61,536 nucleotides of DNA from Bauldia sp. (lineage in GTDB: Bacteria > Pseudomonadota > Alphaproteobacteria > Rhizobiales > Kaistiaceae): contig JALHRF010000005.1 of the NCBI GenBank assembly GCA_022841545.1, forward strand, positions 1 through 61,536. Direction: 5' to 3'. Below, piece by piece: positions 17,841 through 27,498 of the stretch. The position numbers were made by a program, and so were the translations under genes. Under the pieces are notes generated by a model. It made no database searches, had not been told where the DNA came from, and worked only from the letters and a program-made list of their open reading frames with translations. How positions within the stretch are numbered: position 1 is the stretch's first letter; the number at the start of each line of letters is the position of its first letter.

Positions 17841-18473
17841 ATGACGATCGAGCCATCGCGCCGTGGTCTGATGTTGGTCCTATCCTCACCATCGGGCGCC
17901 GGGAAGTCGACGCTGAGCCGGCTCCTGCTCCAGGACGAGACCGACCTTGCCTTGTCGATCTCGGTGACCACGCGCTCCCGCCGGCCGAGCGAAGTCGAGG
18001 GGGTGCACTACCACTTCATCGATCCGGCGCGCTTCGTGACGATGCGCGATCGCGGCGAACTGCTCGAATGGGCGGAGGTGCACGGCAACCTCTACGGCAC
18101 GCCGCGCCAACCCGTAGAGGCGTCGCTTGCCGCCGGACGCGACGTGCTGTTCGACATCGATTGGCAGGGAACACGCCAGGTCGCCGAGGCGATGCCAGAC
18201 GACATAGTCAGAATCTTCGTGCTTCCCCCCACCATGGCCGAACTCCGCGCCCGCCTTGAACGTCGCGCCGAGGACGGCGCCGATGTTATCGGGCGCCGAC
18301 TCGCCAATGCCCGCAACGAGATAAGACACTGGGAAGAGTACGAGTACGTCATCGTCAACGAGGACCTGCAGAAATCGTTGACCGCCGCGCGTACGATTCT
18401 TCGCGCGGAAAGGCAGAAGCGCTGCCGACAGCCGAGCCTCACGCAGCATGTGGCACGGCTGCTCGCCGAATAG
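17841..18473 (+). CDS. gmk: Guanylate kinase
   Basis: Phosphorylates GMP (and dGMP) to the diphosphate. 210 aa. P-loop [16 protein letters not shown]-binding region [17 protein letters not shown], then [11 protein letters not shown] and the lid with [13 protein letters not shown]. Close coupling with yicC is seen (5-bp gap). It converges on rsmA with only 9 bp between the stops. Confidence 0.97.
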   Translation: MTIEPSRRGLMLVLSSPSGAGKSTLSRLLLQDETDLALSISVTTRSRRPSEVEGVHYHFIDPARFVTMRDRGELLEWAEVHGNLYGTPRQPVEASLAAGRDVLFDIDWQGTRQVAEAMPDDIVRIFVLPPTMAELRARLERRAEDGADVIGRRLANARNEIRHWEEYEYVIVNEDLQKSLTAARTILRAERQKRCRQPSLTQHVARLLAE

Positions 18474-18482
18474 GCGGGTGCG

Positions 18483-19328
18483 TTACCGCACAATTGCCGC
18501 GAAAGCATTGGCGAGCGCGACGAAGCGTCCGACATCGATCTCCTCGGCCCTTTGCGTTGGCATTATCCCCGCAGCCTGGAGCAGTGGCAGAGGGTCGACG
18601 CCAAGAGGCCTCAGGCTCTGCCGGAGCATCTTGCGACGCTGACCGAAGGCGGCCGCTACGACGCGTTCGAGAACCGCTGCATCCGCGGGGAGGGGGGACG
18701 GCTTCGGAACGAACCCGACTACCGACGACATTACCTTCGGAGAGGGAGTGAATGCAGCGGGGGGTATATTGAACAGGATGCGTGCATCAGAGCGCCAGCC
18801 GGCGAGGACAGCGAGCCGACCGTAGGACTTCGAGCCCGGCGTAGCAACGATACGCTCCGCCACCTCGCGCTGGAACATGAGCGTCATCGCGTCGTAGAAA
18901 GGGGGCCACGGCGCCGCCTGCAGCCAGCCGACCAGGAGCGGCGTCGCGATATTGTAAGGCAGGTTGGCGACGATATGCGTGGGCCCGTCGGCGAGCGCCC
19001 CGTAGTCCACGGCGAGGGCGTCACCATGTACGACGGTGAGCCTGTCGGGGTAGCGTGCGGCGATCTCATCCAGCGGGGGAAGACATCGCTCGTCCCGCTC
19101 GACGGCAATGACCCTGCGCGCACCTGCCGCGAGAAGTGCGCGGGTGAGGCCCCCCGGGCCGGGTCCGATTTCGATCACCGTGACGTCGCGCAGGCTCCCA
19201 GCGGCGCGGGCAATGCGCATCGTCAGATTGAGATCGAGAATGAAATTCTGGCCAAGGCCCTTGATCGCCGAGAGGCCGTGGCGGGCGATGATCTCGCGGA
19301 GCGGCGGCAGGTCGTCGATCGCGCTCAT
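18483..19328 (-). CDS. rsmA: 16S rRNA (adenine1518/1519-N6)-dimethyltransferase (KsgA/RsmA)
   Basis: Dimethylates two adenines in the 3' hairpin of 16S rRNA, a late 30S maturation step. 281 aa. Binding of SAM is shown by GQNFILDLN and [16 protein letters not shown]; the catalytic motif IV is [11 protein letters not shown]. The C-terminal helical domain is present. Its ATG overlaps the pdxA stop (ATGA). It closes the lptF-lptG-lptD-surA-pdxA-rsmA unit; the surA-pdxA-rsmA order is also known in enterobacteria. Confidence 0.97.
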   Translation of the reverse strand: MSAIDDLPPLREIIARHGLSAIKGLGQNFILDLNLTMRIARAAGSLRDVTVIEIGPGPGGLTRALLAAGARRVIAVERDERCLPPLDEIAARYPDRLTVVHGDALAVDYGALADGPTHIVANLPYNIATPLLVGWLQAAPWPPFYDAMTLMFQREVAERIVATPGSKSYGRLAVLAGWRSDARILFNIPPAAFTPSPKVMSSVVGFVPKPSPLPADAAVLERVVAAAFGQRRKMLRQSLRPLGVDPLPLLQAAGIMPTQRAEEIDVGRFVALANAFAAIVR

Positions 19329-20341
19329 CCAGCGCTTTCGTTGGCCACCAGTTTGGCCGCGAGTCGAAGCGCTGCGGCCAGGCTCGACGGATCGGCTCTG
19401 CCGGTTCCCGCAAGGTCGAACGCGGTCCCGTGATCGGGGGAGGTGCGGATGAAGGCGAGCCCGAGCGTGACATTGACCGTCTCGGAGAACGAGAGGGTCT
19501 TGGCAGGGATGAGCGCCTGATCGTGATACATGCAGATCGCGACATCGTAACCAGCCCGCGCGGCGGGGTGGAACATCGCATCGGCTGACAACGGGCCCAC
19601 CACATTCAATCCATCTGCACGAAGCGCCTCAATCGCCGGCATGATGATGCTCCGGTCTTCCGTGCCCAGTGCGCCGCCTTCGCCGGCATGGGGATTGAGC
19701 CCGGCAACGGCGATCCGGGGGCGGGGAAGCGCAAACCGTCGCTTCAAGTCAGCAGCGACGATCCTCCCTGTCTCAATGATCATCGCTTCCGTGAGCGTGT
19801 CGGCGACCTCGCGGAGCGGGATATGGATCGTCACCGGGACCGCGCGCAACTCGGGTCCGGCGAGCATCATGACCGGACGGGCGGTGAAACCTGTCCAGGC
19901 AGCCGAAAGCGTCCCTAGAAACTCGGTATGGCCGGGATGCCGGAAGCCGGCGGCATAGAGCGACTGCTTGCTGATGGGGTTTGTCACCAAAGCAGCCGCC
20001 TCGCCGGACCGGACATCCCCCACAGCGCGCGCAATCGCCTCGACGACGGCGGCGGCATTCGCCGGATCGGCTCGACCCGGCTCGGCCGAGACCGCGGCCT
20101 GGAGAGGAACGACGGGCAGCGCCACGTCGAAAACCGCTGCCGCATCGCGTGGACTGACGGATCGGATCCGACAATCCATCCCAAGAGTCTCCGCCCTGGC
20201 CGCGACGAAGTCCGGGTCGGCGAGGAGATAGAAGGGGGGAACGCCGAGCCGCTTGTGCTCACGCCAGACGGCAAGGGTGAGATCGGGCCCGACACCGCCG
20301 GGTTCGCCCATCGTCAGGGCCAGCGGCGGTGACGGCTGCAA
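19325..20341 (-). CDS. pdxA: 4-hydroxythreonine-4-phosphate dehydrogenase (PdxA)
   Basis: Oxidises 4-phosphohydroxy-L-threonine in the DXP-dependent pyridoxal-phosphate pathway. 338 aa. Family signatures are [15 protein letters not shown] at the start, the metal-binding histidines in [10 protein letters not shown] and [10 protein letters not shown], and [15 protein letters not shown]. The start codon is TTG at 20341, supported by GAGAGG 9 bp upstream. The next in-frame ATG would cut into the conserved N-terminal strand. It overlaps rsmA by 4 bp. SurA lies 60 bp upstream. Confidence 0.95.
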   Translation of the reverse strand: MQPSPPLALTMGEPGGVGPDLTLAVWREHKRLGVPPFYLLADPDFVAARAETLGMDCRIRSVSPRDAAAVFDVALPVVPLQAAVSAEPGRADPANAAAVVEAIARAVGDVRSGEAAALVTNPISKQSLYAAGFRHPGHTEFLGTLSAAWTGFTARPVMMLAGPELRAVPVTIHIPLREVADTLTEAMIIETGRIVAADLKRRFALPRPRIAVAGLNPHAGEGGALGTEDRSIIMPAIEALRADGLNVVGPLSADAMFHPAARAGYDVAICMYHDQALIPAKTLSFSETVNVTLGLAFIRTSPDHGTAFDLAGTGRADPSSLAAALRLAAKLVANESAG

Positions 20342-20401
20342 GCTGACGACCTCTCGCCGGAGGAATGTGCAAGTATACCGTCCGTTCCGCGAGGGACGGC
20401 G

Positions 20402-21322
20402 TCACATATACTCGATGACGGCCTTCTTGCGAAGCTCGTCCATGTAGTCCTTGCCAAGATCCTTGTTGACCTCGTCGATCAGTTTGGCCTCGGCCTGGAC
20501 GCGCGCGGCGGCGTTGCTCTGGATAGACTTGGCCGTGCAAACCGCGAGCATGGTGTACCCTTCTTCCGACTTGAGCGGCCGGGTCAGCGCGCCTGGTGCT
20601 GTCTCCTGAATGTCGCGCCCTTCGGGCGCGCCCGCGAGCTCCTCGGAGGTGCGACGGATCGTCGAGCGGATCACGACTTCCTTGAGCTGCCGGACCTGCT
20701 CCATTGCGCCGTCGCAACCAGCAAAACGGCTGCGGAACGCCTCCGCCTCGCGGCGCCGCTGGGCGTCGAAACCCGCTGACGAGCCCTTCGGAACGACGAA
20801 GATGATCGGTTTCAGCGTGTACTCTGTGGTCTTGATGTCGCCCGAGCCGCTCTCGGCGAACATCGCGGCCGTCACATCAGAGCCCTTGACCGACCCGCCG
20901 CGCATGCGGGTTCGCATCTGGACGAGCTGTCCCCAGATCATCTGCGCCTTGATGCGCCGGCGCAGCGTGTCGATGTCGACGCCCTGTTGACCCAGGGCCT
21001 GGCTGAGCTGCTTCGTCGTCATCTTCACCCGCGCCGCGATCTCGTCGATCGCACCGTCGACCCGCGCGTCGCTGACCCCAACGCCCATCTTGGCGGCCTC
21101 GATGAACTGGATCGTTTCGTCGATCAGCTCCTCGGTCGCGGCCTTCTGGCCGCCCTTCACGCCGGTCATGGTGAGAAGCTGCGTTCGCTGCTGGATGTCG
21201 TAGCTGGTGATGGGCTGGTCGTCGACCTTGACCCGAATTGAACTCGCCGCCAGCGACTCTGTGGCGCTTGCAGCGACCGCGATGATGACGAAGGCGCTCA
21301 GGAGATAGCTCGCAACGCGCAT
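20402..21322 (-). CDS. surA: SurA-like periplasmic chaperone
   Basis: 306 aa. Signal peptide at residues 1-25 (SYLLSAFVIIAVAASATESLA), then the SurA N-domain (IRVKVDDQPITSYDIQQR, ATEELIDETIQFIEAAK). A C-terminal region sits in the place of the parvulin domain (LKPIIFVVPKGSS, GYTMLAVCTAKS). SurA escorts outer-membrane proteins such as LptD. I cannot see a convincing parvulin catalytic signature, so activity may be chaperone only. ATG 21322 was chosen because it begins the signal peptide. It lies directly downstream of lptD, one of its expected clients. Confidence 0.88.
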   Translation of the reverse strand: MRVASYLLSAFVIIAVAASATESLAASSIRVKVDDQPITSYDIQQRTQLLTMTGVKGGQKAATEELIDETIQFIEAAKMGVGVSDARVDGAIDEIAARVKMTTKQLSQALGQQGVDIDTLRRRIKAQMIWGQLVQMRTRMRGGSVKGSDVTAAMFAESGSGDIKTTEYTLKPIIFVVPKGSSAGFDAQRRREAEAFRSRFAGCDGAMEQVRQLKEVVIRSTIRRTSEELAGAPEGRDIQETAPGALTRPLKSEEGYTMLAVCTAKSIQSNAAARVQAEAKLIDEVNKDLGKDYMDELRKKAVIEYM

Positions 21323-21445
21323 GATGATATCCCGGTTTTGTCTTGGCTTGCCCACCAGCCGCGCCACCGACGGCGCGGCGAAGTCAGGATGAAGCCCAAA
21401 TCTTAGACAAAGCAATCCGGCGAAACCGTGATTGCGGCCCGCCTA

Positions 21446-23800
21446 TCACTCCGAGTCGTTGAGCGACGACACGTTGGCGTTCACGGCTCCCTCGGCGAGG
21501 GTCCGGAGAACGAGACGGAACGTCAACGAACGATCTGGAATCAGCGTATTTCGTGTCTCGGTATAGGCAATCGACAGCGAGACGCAGCTGTCGTCATAAG
21601 CCAAGCCGACACTGTTCTTGCTGACATACTTGTTCTCGACGTCGTAAACCGCCGAACCGAACATCCGCCAGCGGTCGGCGACGTTTACGGACGCTTGCGC
21701 GTTCACGAAGGACTGCTTGACTATGCCGGCCGTCGGAACGTCGCGAATGAAGCCGTAGGCGGCAGACGCGCTGAACCACGACATGGTCTGGCTTGCTTCG
21801 ACCTCCGCGCGCTGGACACCGAAGGTCTCTTCGTCGAACCGACCGCGGAGCGACACTTTCGTCGCGGGGCTGCCGAAAGTGACCCGGCCGACGTAGTCGG
21901 AGACATCCGATTCGAGCCCGGAATAGGCGCCGACATCCGCGATGTCGTTGACCGCAAACGAGTTCTTCCCGGCGAGCATGCGGGACTGGCCGAACAGGCT
22001 CTCCAGTACAAGATTGTTGTTGAAGGTTCCGGTGTAGCGCAGAGCATAGTTCATGCGCGTACCGCCCTCGACCCGATCGAGGCCTGAGAACTTGTCGCGG
22101 CGCAGCAGCACCGAATCGTCGAAGACGAGGCTCTGTGCGTCGTTATTGGCAAGCTGGCCGGCGTAAGGCTCGTCGGGGCGAGCAATGACCTGAACGATGG
22201 GTTCGATGACGTGGGATGAATTCCCGGCGGTGACGAGGACCGGCAGGCTCCATTCGGCGCCAACCGTCGGCATGAAGCGAACCGGCGTGTCGTTGGTCGT
22301 GAGATTGGGCCAGATCCCGCCATTGTCCACCGGGTCCATGGCGAAGAAGTCGCCGCGCACCGAGGCGAATGTCGTCAGGAGTTGCCCACCCGGCAGCACG
22401 GACTTCTTCTGCCACTCGAGTTCTTCGGTGGCGCGGAAATAGTCGCCCGCGAGGCCGTGGTAGTACGTCTCGCCGTTGACGAGGAACGGATCGGCCGCCT
22501 CGCGCGTGAGATTGGTGAGGTTCGAGTGGAGCGCAACCTCACCGCCAAGAAGCGGCGCGTCGAAGATATAGTCATGTTCGACGACCGGCAGGACCACAGC
22601 CTGGCGGTCCTGATCGTATTTCGGCGCCGTGCTGTCGGCGAGTACCTCGAAATACTGTACGCGCGCGTCAAAATAGTTCCGATCGCGGAGACCCGTGAGG
22701 TAGGCGACGGACGTCGTACTGGCCCGGTCCTCGGTCAGCACATTGTAGTTCTGCGTGAAGGTCCGATCCGTACTGAGCGTGCCGTCCCAGCCGAGGGTCC
22801 AATCCCGGCTCAGCGCGAACTGTCCAACAGTGCGTGCGCCGCCACGGAAATCTCGCTGCGCGAATGTCCCGCCGCCGGTGCCGTTGATGAAGTTCTCCGG
22901 ATTCTCCTGATGGATCCCGGCCATGCGGAGGCTGAACTGGCCGTGGGCCAACCGCTGCCGCCACTCGACATCCCCGAGGAAGCCCTGCTCGGTGTAGTAG
23001 ACCGGCGTGAGGGTCATATCGTAATTCGGGGCGAGCGCGATGAAGTAAGGGGTAGCGATCGACCAGCCGACATCGTCGGAATAGCCGAACAGCGGGGCGA
23101 GGAAGCCGCTCTTCCGCTTCACGGACGGGTCGGCGACGCTGAAATAGGGAACCCAGGCGATCGGCAGGCCGTAGAACTCGAAGCTCGCATTGTGGAAGTA
23201 GATCATCTCTTCCTTGTCGTCGACGACGATCCGCTTCGCCTTTACCTGCCAGAGAGGCGGCTTGTCGGGCTTCTCCTCGCAAGGCTCGCAAGCCGTATAG
23301 ACGCCGTTCACGAACACGGTCTGCTCGCCGCCGGTGCGATCGGCGCGCTCGGCCGCAAAATATGTCCTGTCAGGGGTTTCGACCCGAAGCGAGGCGACGA
23401 ATCCGTCGCGGAAATCCTCGGTAATGTCGATATCATTGGCGTAGATGACCATGCCGCTTGGGTCGGTCATCTTCACGTTGCCGGTGGCGATCAGTTTGCC
23501 GGTGCTCTGGATATACGCGACCCGGTCCGCCTCGAGTGTGTAGCCGGTGTAGTAGATCTTGACGTTGCCAACGGCGGAAATGGTGTCCTTGTCGTAGTCA
23601 TAGACCAACTCCTCCGCCTCGACGAGCATCTGGGAGCCGGCCTTGATCCCCGACGGCGCGTAGTCGGACATCTCTAGCGACTGGGCGAGGGAACGAGGTG
23701 CCGCAACGGGCATCAGGACGAGCGAAACCGCCACCGCCGGAACAGCAGTGCGACGCAACAAACCAACGATCAGCGTACGGACATCCCCCCCGCCGCTCAT
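21446..23800 (-). CDS. lptD: LPS-assembly protein LptD
   Basis: Outer-membrane beta-barrel that inserts lipopolysaccharide into the outer leaflet together with LptE. 784 aa. Signal peptide to about residue 40, then the LptA/OstA-like domain (MLVEAEELVYDYDKDTISAV, LIATGNVKM). The LptD barrel has many aromatic strand ends (PIAWVPYFSVADPSVKRKSG). Cysteines occur as ACEPCEE before the barrel and in YDDSCVSLS near the end, which fits the inter-domain disulfide of LptD. The ATG at 23800 overlaps the lptG stop (ATGA). A longer frame to 23863 would invade lptG. Confidence 0.95.
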   Translation of the reverse strand: MSGGGDVRTLIVGLLRRTAVPAVAVSLVLMPVAAPRSLAQSLEMSDYAPSGIKAGSQMLVEAEELVYDYDKDTISAVGNVKIYYTGYTLEADRVAYIQSTGKLIATGNVKMTDPSGMVIYANDIDITEDFRDGFVASLRVETPDRTYFAAERADRTGGEQTVFVNGVYTACEPCEEKPDKPPLWQVKAKRIVVDDKEEMIYFHNASFEFYGLPIAWVPYFSVADPSVKRKSGFLAPLFGYSDDVGWSIATPYFIALAPNYDMTLTPVYYTEQGFLGDVEWRQRLAHGQFSLRMAGIHQENPENFINGTGGGTFAQRDFRGGARTVGQFALSRDWTLGWDGTLSTDRTFTQNYNVLTEDRASTTSVAYLTGLRDRNYFDARVQYFEVLADSTAPKYDQDRQAVVLPVVEHDYIFDAPLLGGEVALHSNLTNLTREAADPFLVNGETYYHGLAGDYFRATEELEWQKKSVLPGGQLLTTFASVRGDFFAMDPVDNGGIWPNLTTNDTPVRFMPTVGAEWSLPVLVTAGNSSHVIEPIVQVIARPDEPYAGQLANNDAQSLVFDDSVLLRRDKFSGLDRVEGGTRMNYALRYTGTFNNNLVLESLFGQSRMLAGKNSFAVNDIADVGAYSGLESDVSDYVGRVTFGSPATKVSLRGRFDEETFGVQRAEVEASQTMSWFSASAAYGFIRDVPTAGIVKQSFVNAQASVNVADRWRMFGSAVYDVENKYVSKNSVGLAYDDSCVSLSIAYTETRNTLIPDRSLTFRLVLRTLAEGAVNANVSSLNDSE

Positions 23801-24882
23801 CCGTCCTCCAGGTGCAGGAGCGCAGTCGCCCCCATCAGAACTGTCACGATCGCCGGCAACCAAGCGGCTAGCGGTGGCGGCACGATGCCGCCGCTCCCGA
23901 GGTCCCAGGCGATCTTCGACACAACATAAAGCATGAAGCCCACGCCGACACCAGCCAAAATCATGTTGCCAACCTCCCTCGAACGGGAGAATCGCAAGGA
24001 CACGATGGCAGCGATCAGGACCATTGCCAACAGGACAATTGGCCTCGACAGAAGAGTATTGTACCGCAGCTCGTACCGCGACGACGGAAGGCCTGCCCGC
24101 CGTGCCGTGTCGATGAGCGCCGGAAGCTCCCAGAATGATGTCGCATCCAGATTGTCAAAGGTCTCGCGAACCTGGCCTGGCGAAAGCGTGGTCGGCAGCC
24201 GGTAGGAGGACTCCTTCTTGGGTTGCTTCCCGAGCCGAGTGACGAGAGCCTCTTCAATTTGCCACTCGCCCGGCGTGTAGCGTGCGGTCGTTGCATCAAT
24301 TCGCTCGACGAAGGCGCCACTCTCATCGAATACGAATGCGGTTACATCCGACAGCGTCATGCCATCGTTCGAGGTCTTCATCGCGCCGATGATCGACTCG
24401 CGACCTTCCGCGGCCTGGCGAATCCACACCGGGCCGGCGTCGGTTCGACGGGATCGCTTCTCTGTCAGGCTCGTCCTGATCTGGTCCGACACCGCGCGCA
24501 ATTCGGTCGAGATGGGATTGTAGACGGTCGTGGCGAAGACGCCCACCAGAAGACCGACGATGCAGGCCGGCAGCAGGAACTGCCAAGCCGAAATTCCGGC
24601 TGCCCTGGCGATCACCACCTCGAGCCGGCGGTTTGCGAGCACGAAGGCGGCGATCGATCCGAACAGGGTGGTGAAGGGGAGGATGTCCTCGCAGATGCTC
24701 GGGACGCGATAGAGCGTAAGCAGGAACACCTTGCCAGGGTCGAAGTCCTGGGCACCCAGGGTCCGGGTGAAAAATTCGAGATAGGTGATCACGAATACAA
24801 GCAAGAAGAAGAAAAGGAAAATGGCGATGACCAGCACGGCGAATTGCCGTGCAAAGTAAAGTCCGAGTGTCTTTCCGATCAT
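23797..24882 (-). CDS. lptG: LPS export permease LptG
   Basis: One of the two transmembrane subunits of the LptB2FG ABC exporter that extracts LPS from the inner membrane. 361 aa. Three N-terminal helices (ARQFAVLVIAIFLFFFLLVF first), a periplasmic beta-jellyroll in the middle (WIRQAAEGRESIIGAMK), then three C-terminal helices. It lies 14 bp after lptF and overlaps lptD, so the three LPS transport genes are translated from one message. Confidence 0.95.
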   Translation of the reverse strand: MIGKTLGLYFARQFAVLVIAIFLFFFLLVFVITYLEFFTRTLGAQDFDPGKVFLLTLYRVPSICEDILPFTTLFGSIAAFVLANRRLEVVIARAAGISAWQFLLPACIVGLLVGVFATTVYNPISTELRAVSDQIRTSLTEKRSRRTDAGPVWIRQAAEGRESIIGAMKTSNDGMTLSDVTAFVFDESGAFVERIDATTARYTPGEWQIEEALVTRLGKQPKKESSYRLPTTLSPGQVRETFDNLDATSFWELPALIDTARRAGLPSSRYELRYNTLLSRPIVLLAMVLIAAIVSLRFSRSREVGNMILAGVGVGFMLYVVSKIAWDLGSGGIVPPPLAAWLPAIVTVLMGATALLHLEDG

Positions 24883-24896
24883 CGCGCCTGCCGTGG

Positions 24897-26084
24897 CTAA
24901 GTGCCCGGCGCGACGGCAGCCGGCCGCCGGCGACGGAATATGCCCCGGAATCCGTCGAAGATCTTCTCTGTGTAAACGATCAGGAAGTCCGGCGCCTTGG
25001 GCTGGACGCCGAGAAGTATCAGGACAGCGCTGAGAGCGATTGCCGCGAGCGGGACGAAATACATGAATAACGGGCTCAGAACCTGATCCCGCGCCCCGAT
25101 GCCCAGCACGAACTCGAAAGCTGCGAGGGACAGGGCCGAGAATGCGGCGAGCGCGATCGTTGCCGATCGCTTCTGTCGGGCGGTTTCGGCCTGGCTGAGG
25201 AAGAGGAGCGGGATCACGGCAAACACGAGAGCGTTGATCGGTGTGGTGAAGCGGGTGTGAAGCTCGGCCGTGAACTTGCCAGGCTGCTTCTGGAACAGTC
25301 GGTCGTCGGGATCGGGACTGAACAGATACCCGGTCGGCCGTTCATTGGGCATGAAGACCGGGGCTTTTTGTGGGCTGGAGAACGTCGAGAGATCAAAAGC
25401 ATAGGACGTGAACTGAATGATCGAAAGCGAGGAATCCTCCTCCTTTCGCGTCTGGATCGTCCCGTCGCTCATCACCAGGAAGATGCCGAGAGGGCTGTCG
25501 AGGACCGCGCCGCGTTCGGCGATGTAGTCGACGCTCTCGTCGTCCTCGCGGCTATCGGACAGAAAAATGCCACGGAGCGTGCCGTCCGGCATGCGCTGGC
25601 GAAGCTGGAAGAAGAGACCGTTCTCGATTTTCACGAACTCGCCTTCGCGGAGGATCGAGGTGAGCAGGTTGCCGTTCACCTCCGATCGCAATTCCCGCCA
25701 CATCCGTAGCGAGAGCGGCGACATCCAGAGTGTCATCGCCGCCATGAAGACGGTGACGATCAAGCCGGCGAGGAGCACAGGTTTGAGGAGCCACCACTGC
25801 CGGGTGCCGGCCGCGTTGATGACGACCAGCTCCGACCCCTGGTTCATCGAATTGAACGTGAAGATCACCGCGAGCATTAGCGCGATTGGCGCCGTCACGG
25901 TTGTGAGCGAAGGCAGGAGAAGCAGCGTGATCTGGAAGAAGGTGACCACCGTCTGCCCCTGCGCCGAGACGAGGTCGAACTGGCGGAGCGCCTGCGTCAG
26001 CCACACGGTCATCGTCAGCGCGGCGAAACCGAGGAGGAACGCACGGGCGATATTCCGAAAAATGTAGCTTTCGATCTGCGTCAT
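24897..26084 (-). CDS. lptF: LPS export permease LptF
   Basis: Partner of LptG in LPS extraction. About 395 aa with the same 3+3 helix layout: MTQIESYIFRNIARAFLLG at the start, the conserved APIALMLAVIFTFNSMNQGS coupling region and a periplasmic domain. The last helices are near residues 270-360, followed by a basic tail. I chose ATG 26084; an in-frame ATG at 26096 is possible. Upstream in-frame codons come from an 18-bp tandem duplication rather than conserved protein. It is the first gene of the minus-strand envelope operon. Confidence 0.93.
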   Translation of the reverse strand: MTQIESYIFRNIARAFLLGFAALTMTVWLTQALRQFDLVSAQGQTVVTFFQITLLLLPSLTTVTAPIALMLAVIFTFNSMNQGSELVVINAAGTRQWWLLKPVLLAGLIVTVFMAAMTLWMSPLSLRMWRELRSEVNGNLLTSILREGEFVKIENGLFFQLRQRMPDGTLRGIFLSDSREDDESVDYIAERGAVLDSPLGIFLVMSDGTIQTRKEEDSSLSIIQFTSYAFDLSTFSSPQKAPVFMPNERPTGYLFSPDPDDRLFQKQPGKFTAELHTRFTTPINALVFAVIPLLFLSQAETARQKRSATIALAAFSALSLAAFEFVLGIGARDQVLSPLFMYFVPLAAIALSAVLILLGVQPKAPDFLIVYTEKIFDGFRGIFRRRRPAAVAPGT

Positions 26085-26092
26085 CGACTCAA

Positions 26093-26127
26093 TCATGCCC
26101 GAAGGCAATGTCATGCCCGAAGGCAAT
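26093..26127. repeat. 18-bp tandem duplication before lptF
   Basis: TCATGCCCGAAGGCAAT occurs twice (26093-26109 and 26111-26127), one base apart. Read on the minus strand it would add the repeated residues LPSGM ahead of the lptF start. It probably arose by slippage. Confidence 0.75.
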
Positions 26128-26134
26128 ATCCCGT

Positions 26135-26293
26135 CGCCATTCGCCATTCGTCGGTTTTGTGCAATGCCGAAGCAGGGCGACGGTGTTCCTAGACACTCTT
26201 TCACCGAACGGATATGGACACAACATGGCAGCGGCTTCGGCATTGTTACGACCGAGCCGGTTTCGAAGGGGTGACCGACGTTGGCGAATGGCG
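26135..26293. repeat. Nested inverted repeats between lptF and the glycosyltransferase
   Basis: Two pairs of arms face each other. The inner pair is CAATGCCGAAGC (26162-26173) and its exact complement GCTTCGGCATTG (26234-26245). The outer pair is a 20-bp stretch beginning CGCCATTCGCCATTCG (26135-26154) and its near complement at 26275-26293. They cover the divergent promoter region. I recognise no transposase or known repeat family. Confidence 0.6.
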
Positions 26294-26310
26294 GCTCGTT
26301 AGCCGGAAAT

Positions 26311-27498
26311 ATGGCCAGGTCCCTTCGTTCTGCTCCGACGCTGGACAACCGCACTCTGCCCGGACCGTCAGAGGCCGGGATAGCGCCGTTCCGGGACGAC
26401 AGCACCGCGGGCTTCACTCCGGTGGAGATCACGATCGTGATCCCCACGCTGAACGAGCGTGACAATGTGCCCATTCTCGCCGCCAGGCTGGCCGAGGCGC
26501 TCGAAGGCATTGCGTGGGAAGCAATTTTCGTCGATGACGATTCCAGGGATGGCACGGTCGAGGCGATCCGGGCGTTGTCGCGTGCCTCGCCGCGGATCAG
26601 AGGGCTCCGCCGCGTTCACCGCCGCGGTCTTGCTGGGGCATCGCTCGAGGGGATGCTCGCAAGCTCAGCGCCATTTGTCGCTCTGATCGACGCAGACCTG
26701 CAGCATGACGAGACCCGCCTCCGGGAGATGCTGGCCATCCTCCGGACGGGCGATATCGATGTCGTGGTTGCCAGCCGCTACCTGGATACGCCCGATACCG
26801 GCGGATTGACCCAGGTCCGGCACACCGGAAGCCGCACCGCAACATGGTTGGCCCAGCGTCTGCTCAAAGCCCCGCTCACCGATCCAATGAGTGGGTTCTT
26901 TGCAATGCGGCGCGAGGTGGTGGACAGGCTCGCGCCGCGCCTGTCGGACCAGGGCTTCAAGATTCTCCTCGATATCCTGGCGACTTCGCCCGAGCCGCTC
27001 AGGCTTCGAGAGGTGCCCTACGTCTTCAAGGCTCGCCTGCATGGCGAGAGCAAGCTCGATGCGGCGATCGTGCTTGAATATCTGGGCCTGATCGTCGCGA
27101 AGCTCACCGGCGATCTCGTTTCCATCCGTTTCCTCCTGTTCGGATTGGTCGGGGCCTCCGGCGTCATCGTCAACCTTCTCGCGCTTTCGCTGCTGCTCGA
27201 CCAGGGCGTGACGTTCTCGATCGCCCAGACCGCAGCTATGCTGATCGCGATGACGTCGAACTACACGTTGAACAACGCCCTTACCTACCGGGACAGGCGC
27301 CGTCGTGGCTGGCGGTTCGTCACCGGCCTCCTCATGTTCACGGCGCTCTGCAGCGTCGGCCTGGTGGGTGGGGTTGGCGTATCGACGTTCATCTACCGCG
27401 AGCAGCCAGAGTGGTGGCTCGCGGGCCTGGCCGGCGCTGCCGTCGGCATCATGTGGAACTACATCACCAGCACCGCAATCACCTGGCGAGCGCGTTGA
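26311..27498 (+). CDS. GT2 polyprenyl-phosphate glycosyltransferase fused to a GtrA domain
   Basis: About 395 aa. Residues ~40-260 are a GT-A fold family 2 transferase: TIVIPTLNERDNVPIL, DDDSRDGT, the metal motif DADLQHDE and the DPMSGFFAMRREV signature of dolichol/polyprenol-phosphate mannosyltransferases. Residues ~270-390 form a GtrA-like four-helix membrane domain (IRFLLFGLVGASGVIVNLLA). Such enzymes make lipid-linked monosaccharides at the cytoplasmic face, and GtrA may flip them. I used ATG 26311 (GGA upstream); a TTG at 26281 is an alternative. The stop overlaps the next gene's TTG start. Confidence 0.88.
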   Translation: MARSLRSAPTLDNRTLPGPSEAGIAPFRDDSTAGFTPVEITIVIPTLNERDNVPILAARLAEALEGIAWEAIFVDDDSRDGTVEAIRALSRASPRIRGLRRVHRRGLAGASLEGMLASSAPFVALIDADLQHDETRLREMLAILRTGDIDVVVASRYLDTPDTGGLTQVRHTGSRTATWLAQRLLKAPLTDPMSGFFAMRREVVDRLAPRLSDQGFKILLDILATSPEPLRLREVPYVFKARLHGESKLDAAIVLEYLGLIVAKLTGDLVSIRFLLFGLVGASGVIVNLLALSLLLDQGVTFSIAQTAAMLIAMTSNYTLNNALTYRDRRRRGWRFVTGLLMFTALCSVGLVGGVGVSTFIYREQPEWWLAGLAGAAVGIMWNYITSTAITWRAR

